This document shows, in pieces, positions 33,217 through 36,591 of a stretch of 36,591 bases of DNA; positions within the stretch are counted from its first letter, which is position 1, and each line of letters opens with the position of its first letter. Where the stretch lies: assembly GCA_015056415.1 (NCBI GenBank), contig SVGJ01000022.1, positions 1 to 36,591 of the forward strand. The letters are read 5' to 3'. Under the pieces are notes generated by a model. The model searched no databases. It saw nothing but the letters and a program-made list of their open reading frames with translations, and was not told where the DNA came from. A program made the position numbers and the translations under genes. The stretch is from Clostridiales bacterium (GTDB taxonomy: Bacteria > Bacillota > Clostridia > Christensenellales > Aristaeellaceae).

Positions 33217-34389
33217 ATGACTGAACTGGAACTGAAGTATGGCTGCAACCCCAACCAGAAGCCTTCCCGTATTTTCATGACCGAGGGCCAGCTGCCCATC
33301 GAGGTCATCAACGGCAAGCCCGGCTACATCAACTTCCTGGACGCCCTGAACGGCTGGCAGCTGGTGAAGGAGCTGAAGGAAGCCACCGGCCTGCCTGCCG
33401 CCGCTTCCTTCAAGCACGTGAGCCCCGCCGGCGCCGCTGTGGGCATCCCGCTGGATGAGACCCTGCGTAAGATCTACTTCGTGGGCGATGTGGAGCTCTC
33501 CCCCCTGGCCTGCGCCTACGCCCGCGCCCGCGGCGCTGACCGCATGAGCTCCTTTGGCGACTGGATCAGCCTTTCCGACGTGTGCGACAAAGCCACCGCG
33601 CTGCTGATCAAGCCCGAGGTCTCCGACGGCGTGATCGCCCCCGGCTATACCGACGAGGCCCTCGAGATCCTCAAGGCCAAGCGCAAGGGCGGCTACAACA
33701 TCGTCAAGATCGATCCCGACTACAAGCCCGATCCCATTGAGCGCAAGCAGGTCTTCGGCGTGACCTTCGAGCAGGGCCGCAACGAGTTTGAGATCAACAA
33801 TGCCCTGCTGGACGATATCGTCACCAAGAATAAGGAACTGCCCGAGGACGCCCGCCGCGACCTGATCATTGCCCTGATCACCCTGAAGTACACCCAGTCC
33901 AACTCTGTGTGCTACGCCAAGGGCGGCCAGGCCATCGGCATCGGCGCCGGCCAGCAGAGCCGTATCCACTGCACCCGTCTGGCGGGCCAGAAGGCCGATA
34001 ACTGGCTGCTGCGCCAGCATCCCAAGGTCCTGAACCTGCCCTTTGTTCAGAAGATCGCCCGTCCCGACCGTGACAACACCATCGACGTGTATATCTCTGA
34101 CGACGCCGACGAAGTGCTGGCCGACGGCCGCTGGCAGCGCTTCTTCACCGAGCAGCCCGAGGTGCTGACCCGAGAAGAGAAGCGTGCCTGGCTGGATCAG
34201 CAGACCGGCGTGGCCCTGGGCTCTGACGCGTTCTTCCCCTTCGGCGACAACATCGAGCGCGCCAAGCGCAGCGGTGTGAGCTATGTGGCCCAGCCCGGCG
34301 GCTCCATCCGCGATGACCAGGTCATCGAGACCTGCGACCTGTACAACATGGTGATGTCCTTCACCCATATGCGTCTCTTCCATCACTAA
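33217..34389 (+). CDS. purH: AICAR transformylase, stand-alone (PurH C-terminal half)
   Basis: 390 residues from the ATG at 33217 (GAGGAG eight bases upstream; a GTG at 33208 overlaps the purO stop and is less likely). Motifs of the AICAR transformylase are KYGCNPNQKP, the catalytic FKHVSPAGAA, QSNSVCYAK, IGIGAGQQSRI and GSDAFFPFGD. It uses 10-formyl-THF to make FAICAR. The cyclohydrolase domain (about 200 residues) of normal PurH is absent; the upstream PurO-like protein does that step. Stand-alone forms have been called PurV. Confidence 0.9.
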   Translation: MTELELKYGCNPNQKPSRIFMTEGQLPIEVINGKPGYINFLDALNGWQLVKELKEATGLPAAASFKHVSPAGAAVGIPLDETLRKIYFVGDVELSPLACAYARARGADRMSSFGDWISLSDVCDKATALLIKPEVSDGVIAPGYTDEALEILKAKRKGGYNIVKIDPDYKPDPIERKQVFGVTFEQGRNEFEINNALLDDIVTKNKELPEDARRDLIIALITLKYTQSNSVCYAKGGQAIGIGAGQQSRIHCTRLAGQKADNWLLRQHPKVLNLPFVQKIARPDRDNTIDVYISDDADEVLADGRWQRFFTEQPEVLTREEKRAWLDQQTGVALGSDAFFPFGDNIERAKRSGVSYVAQPGGSIRDDQVIETCDLYNMVMSFTHMRLFHH

Positions 34390-34394
34390 AAAAT

Positions 34395-34432
34395 GTGCCA
34401 GCCCGACGGAAACCTTCCTCGGGCGCACTTTT
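34395..34432 (+). terminator. Terminator-like hairpin after purH
   Basis: Nested pairing: 34395-34398 with 34425-34428, 34402-34406 with 34419-34423, and 34408-34411 with 34415-34418 around a 3-base loop, followed by four T residues. An A-run precedes the stem. As it lies inside the pur operon it may work as a partial terminator. Confidence 0.55.
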
Positions 34433-34436
34433 GCGT

Positions 34437-34592
34437 AATCCCGCAATACGCCTGCCCCCAAAGGGTTTCGAAAGGATCGAAGACCCTTCGCGGGATTCCC
34501 AAGGGCAGCGCCCTTGGGTGGGATTTCCAAAGGGGCAAAGCCCCTTTGGTTGCCGCAGGCGAAATGAGGGAAGTTTGAAACCGTAGGTTTCA
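34437..34592 (+). promoter_or_regulatory. Ladder of five hairpins before purD
   Basis: First, an 8-bp outer helix (34437-34444 with 34490-34497) encloses a 6+5-bp hairpin (34461-34471 with 34477-34488, one bulge). Then follow 34498-34506 with 34510-34518 (9 bp, loop AGC), 34527-34536 with 34540-34549 (10 bp, loop AAA), 34550-34554 with 34558-34562 (5 bp, loop GCA) and 34576-34582 with 34586-34592 (7 bp, loop GTA). No gene is seen in the 221-base gap. The purD ribosome site CGGAGGA follows directly. Function is unknown. Confidence 0.65.
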
Positions 34593-34610
34593 TAAAACGG
34601 AGGATGAAAA

Positions 34611-35891
34611 ATGAAGGTTTTGATTGTTGGCGGTGGCGGGCGTGAGCACACCATCGCAACGAAGATCGCTGAGAATCCCGGCGTGACCAAGCTCTACGCC
34701 GCGCCCGGCAACGGCGGTATGGCGGATATCTGCGAGCTGGTTCCGCTGAAGGCTACGGATATCACCGGCATCACCGCGTTCTGCAAGGAAAACAAGATGG
34801 ACTATGTGGTGGTTGCCCCCGATGATCCCCTGTGCCTGGGCCTGGTGGATCTGCTGGCCGAGGCAGGCATCCCTGCCTTTGGCCCGGAGAAGAAGGCCGC
34901 CATTATCGAAGGCAGCAAGGTCTTCTCCAAGAATCTGATGAAGAAGTACAACATTCCCACCGCAGCCTACGCGGCCTGCGATGAGTATGACGAGGCTGTG
35001 GCCTACATCAACAGCCTGCCCGAAGGGCCCCTGGTGGTCAAGGCCGACGGCCTGGCCCTGGGCAAGGGCGTGCTGATCTGCCAGAATAAGCAGGAGGCCA
35101 TCGAAGCCGTCAGTACAATGATGAAGCACAATGCCTTCGGCGCTTCCGGTCACCGTGTGGTGATCGAGGAGTTCCTCACCGGCCCGGAGGTCTCCGTGCT
35201 GGCCTTTACCGATGGCAAGGTGGTCAAGCCCATGGTGTCCAGCATGGATCACAAGCGCGCCCTGGACAACGATGAGGGCCTGAACACCGGCGGCATGGGC
35301 ACCATCGCGCCCAACCCCTGCTACACGCCCGAGCTGGCTGAGCGCTGCATGAAGGAGATCTTCCTGCCTACTATCAACGCCATGAATGCCGAGGGCCGCA
35401 CCTTCAAGGGCTGCCTGTACTTCGGCCTGATGATGACCCCCAACGGCCCCAAGGTCATTGAGTACAACTGCCGCTTCGGCGATCCGGAGACTCAGGTGGT
35501 GCTGCCCCTGCTGAAGAGCGACCTTTTGACCATCATGCAGGCCACCACCAACGGCACCCTGGCCGAGACCGAAGTGCTCTTCGCCGATGGCGCCGCGGCT
35601 TGCGTGGTGCTGGCCAGCGGCGGCTATCCCCAGAAGTACCAGACCGGCTATCCCATCTCCGGCCTGAAGGAAGCGGGGGAGACCGCTTACGTCTTCCATG
35701 CGGGCACCAAGCTGGGCGAGGCGGGGGAGATCCTCACCTCTGGCGGCCGTGTGCTGGGTGTGACCGCTACCGCCGATACCCTCAAGGAAGCGATCGCCAA
35801 GGCCTATGAGGCTGCTGAGAAGATCAGCTTCACCGACCTGCACAAGCGTCATGATATTGGGCAGCGAGCCCTGATGGAGGTACAAGCATGA
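34611..35891 (+). CDS. purD: Phosphoribosylamine-glycine ligase (GAR synthetase)
   Basis: 426 residues, ATG with GGAGGA upstream. PurD joins glycine to phosphoribosylamine with ATP, step 2. An ATP-grasp enzyme: start MKVLIVGGGGREHT, VVKADGLALGKGV, the signature RALDNDEGLNTGGMGT, and YNCRFGDPETQ with metal ligands. VAPDDPLCLGL replaces the usual VGPEAPL, a small change. It overlaps purL by 4 bases (ATGA). Confidence 0.97.
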   Translation: MKVLIVGGGGREHTIATKIAENPGVTKLYAAPGNGGMADICELVPLKATDITGITAFCKENKMDYVVVAPDDPLCLGLVDLLAEAGIPAFGPEKKAAIIEGSKVFSKNLMKKYNIPTAAYAACDEYDEAVAYINSLPEGPLVVKADGLALGKGVLICQNKQEAIEAVSTMMKHNAFGASGHRVVIEEFLTGPEVSVLAFTDGKVVKPMVSSMDHKRALDNDEGLNTGGMGTIAPNPCYTPELAERCMKEIFLPTINAMNAEGRTFKGCLYFGLMMTPNGPKVIEYNCRFGDPETQVVLPLLKSDLLTIMQATTNGTLAETEVLFADGAAACVVLASGGYPQKYQTGYPISGLKEAGETAYVFHAGTKLGEAGEILTSGGRVLGVTATADTLKEAIAKAYEAAEKISFTDLHKRHDIGQRALMEVQA

Positions 35892-36591
35892 GCGTCAAGC
35901 GCATCTATGTTGAAAAAATGCCCGAGTATGCGGTGGAGGCGAAGAATCTCCTGTGGGAGATCCGCCACATCCTGCTGATCAAGAACATCACTGGCCTGCG
36001 TTTCCTCAACCGCTACGACGTGGAGGGCGTGGCTGACGAGCTGTATAACACCTGCAAGCCCATCGTTTTCTCCGAACCCCAGGTAGACGTGACCTATGAC
36101 GCCCTGCCCGAGGGCGGCAAGGCTGTGTTCGCCGTGGAGTACCTGCCCGGCCAGTATGACCAGCGCGCCGCCTCCTGCGAGGAGTGCATCCAGCTGGTGG
36201 GCCAGTGCGAGCGTCCCACCGTGCGTACCGCCCGCGTGTACATCCTGGAAGGCGACTTCACCGAGGACGAGCTGAACCGCGTGAAGAAGCACGTGATCAA
36301 CCCCGTGGAATCCCGCGAGGCTGACCTGGGCGAGAAGGAAACCCTGCAGCAGGTCTACGAGACCCCCGATTCCGTGGAGACCCTGACCGGCTTTACCTCC
36401 ATGGACATGGAAGCTGTGCAGGAGTTCGTGAAGAAGTACGGCCTGGCCATGGACAAGGACGACCTGGCCTTCTGCCGCGATTATTTCGCCTCCGAGCATC
36501 GTGATCCCACCCTCACCGAGATCCGCATGATCGACACCTATTGGTCCGATCACTGCCGCCACACCACCTTCCTGACCACCATCGACGAGAT
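35888..36591 (+). CDS. purL: Phosphoribosylformylglycinamidine synthase, N-terminal part (cut by window end)
   Basis: About 234 residues, starting in the ATGA overlap with purD; no stop before 36591. The beginning MSVKRIYVEKMPEYA, a PurS-like N-terminal region (including RYDVEGV and EYLPGQYDQRA), and RMIDTYWSDHCRHTTF fit the long single-chain FGAM synthase, with PurS, PurL and PurQ domains in one protein. It makes FGAM from FGAR and glutamine, step 4. The long form would explain why no purS or purQ is seen; the glutaminase end is outside the window. Confidence 0.93.
   Translation, partial: MSVKRIYVEKMPEYAVEAKNLLWEIRHILLIKNITGLRFLNRYDVEGVADELYNTCKPIVFSEPQVDVTYDALPEGGKAVFAVEYLPGQYDQRAASCEECIQLVGQCERPTVRTARVYILEGDFTEDELNRVKKHVINPVESREADLGEKETLQQVYETPDSVETLTGFTSMDMEAVQEFVKKYGLAMDKDDLAFCRDYFASEHRDPTLTEIRMIDTYWSDHCRHTTFLTTIDE

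Noticed and set aside
33004-34659. A 551-codon - strand frame reaching over the purH-purD gap
   Set aside because: Mostly antisense of purH; the part in the gap follows the hairpin repeats and has no motif.
1-36591. CRISPR arrays, insertion sequences, prophage or integrase genes
   Set aside because: No regularly spaced identical repeats, transposase motifs or phage genes were seen; the hairpin ladders are not CRISPRs because their stems differ and spacers are too short.

Overview
This 36.6 kb window is high-GC DNA from a Gram-positive bacterium of the Clostridia (Bacillota) type. That placement is inferred from gene families and order: tuf-rpmG-secE-nusG-rplK-rplA, murB-rapZ-whiA-crh, a Spo0B-type sensor kinase, a NupOPQ-like nucleoside ABC transporter, a CotH-type kinase, and a purine operon with a detached AICAR transformylase plus a PurO-type IMP cyclohydrolase. 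Nearly all genes are on the + strand and tightly packed, with Shine-Dalgarno sites of the AGGAGG type. I see no phage, transposon, CRISPR, tRNA or rRNA, so the window looks like core chromosome rather than an island.

Layout. 1-2700: translation and transcription genes (end of tuf, rpmG, secE, nusG, rplK, rplA) closed by a strong terminator, with no rplJ-rplL following. 2703-3869: a ZIP metal transporter on the - strand, preceded by what looks like an unassigned structured RNA or attenuator leader on the same strand. 3870-7025: a large SWIM-SNF2 ATPase. 7032-12023: a CotH kinase with lamin-tail repeats, then DUF4956 and a VTC-type polyphosphate polymerase. 12047-18340: murB, rapZ, whiA, a Crh-like HPr paralogue and three consecutive M42 metallo-aminopeptidases. 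18367-24718: a GT-C-like membrane protein, a small unknown, a class 3 lipase, DUF1294, RarA and a Spo0B-type sensor kinase, all nearly overlapping. 24773-28514: nucleoside ABC transporter (ATPase and two permeases, no binding protein). 28559-36591: the purine operon purE-purF-purM-purN-purO-purH(transformylase only)-purD-purL (cut by the window end).

The most interesting material is intergenic RNA architecture and small gene systems. (a) The purine operon has a PurBox-like operator, a near-consensus promoter, a 26-codon leader ORF whose stop codon lies inside a terminator hairpin, and then purE. (b) The ZIP gene is preceded by about 150 nt of folded leader ending in an intrinsic terminator, with no evident promoter between that terminator and the gene. 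(c) Three gaps inside co-directional gene clusters (nusG-rplK, DUF4956-VTC, purH-purD) are filled by consecutive short perfect hairpins, many with three- or four-base loops, which I cannot assign to a known element. (d) CotH kinase, DUF4956 and polyphosphate polymerase occur side by side and may be one cell-envelope system of unknown function. (e) The HPr paralogue has lost the phosphorylatable His15 but keeps Ser46.

How the parts fit: the nucleoside importer lies directly upstream of the de novo purine operon, so salvage and synthesis are neighbours separated by a terminator; the murB-rapZ-whiA-crh block links wall synthesis, carbon status and cell division. All functional calls come from reading the translated sequence and remembered family motifs; no database search was run.
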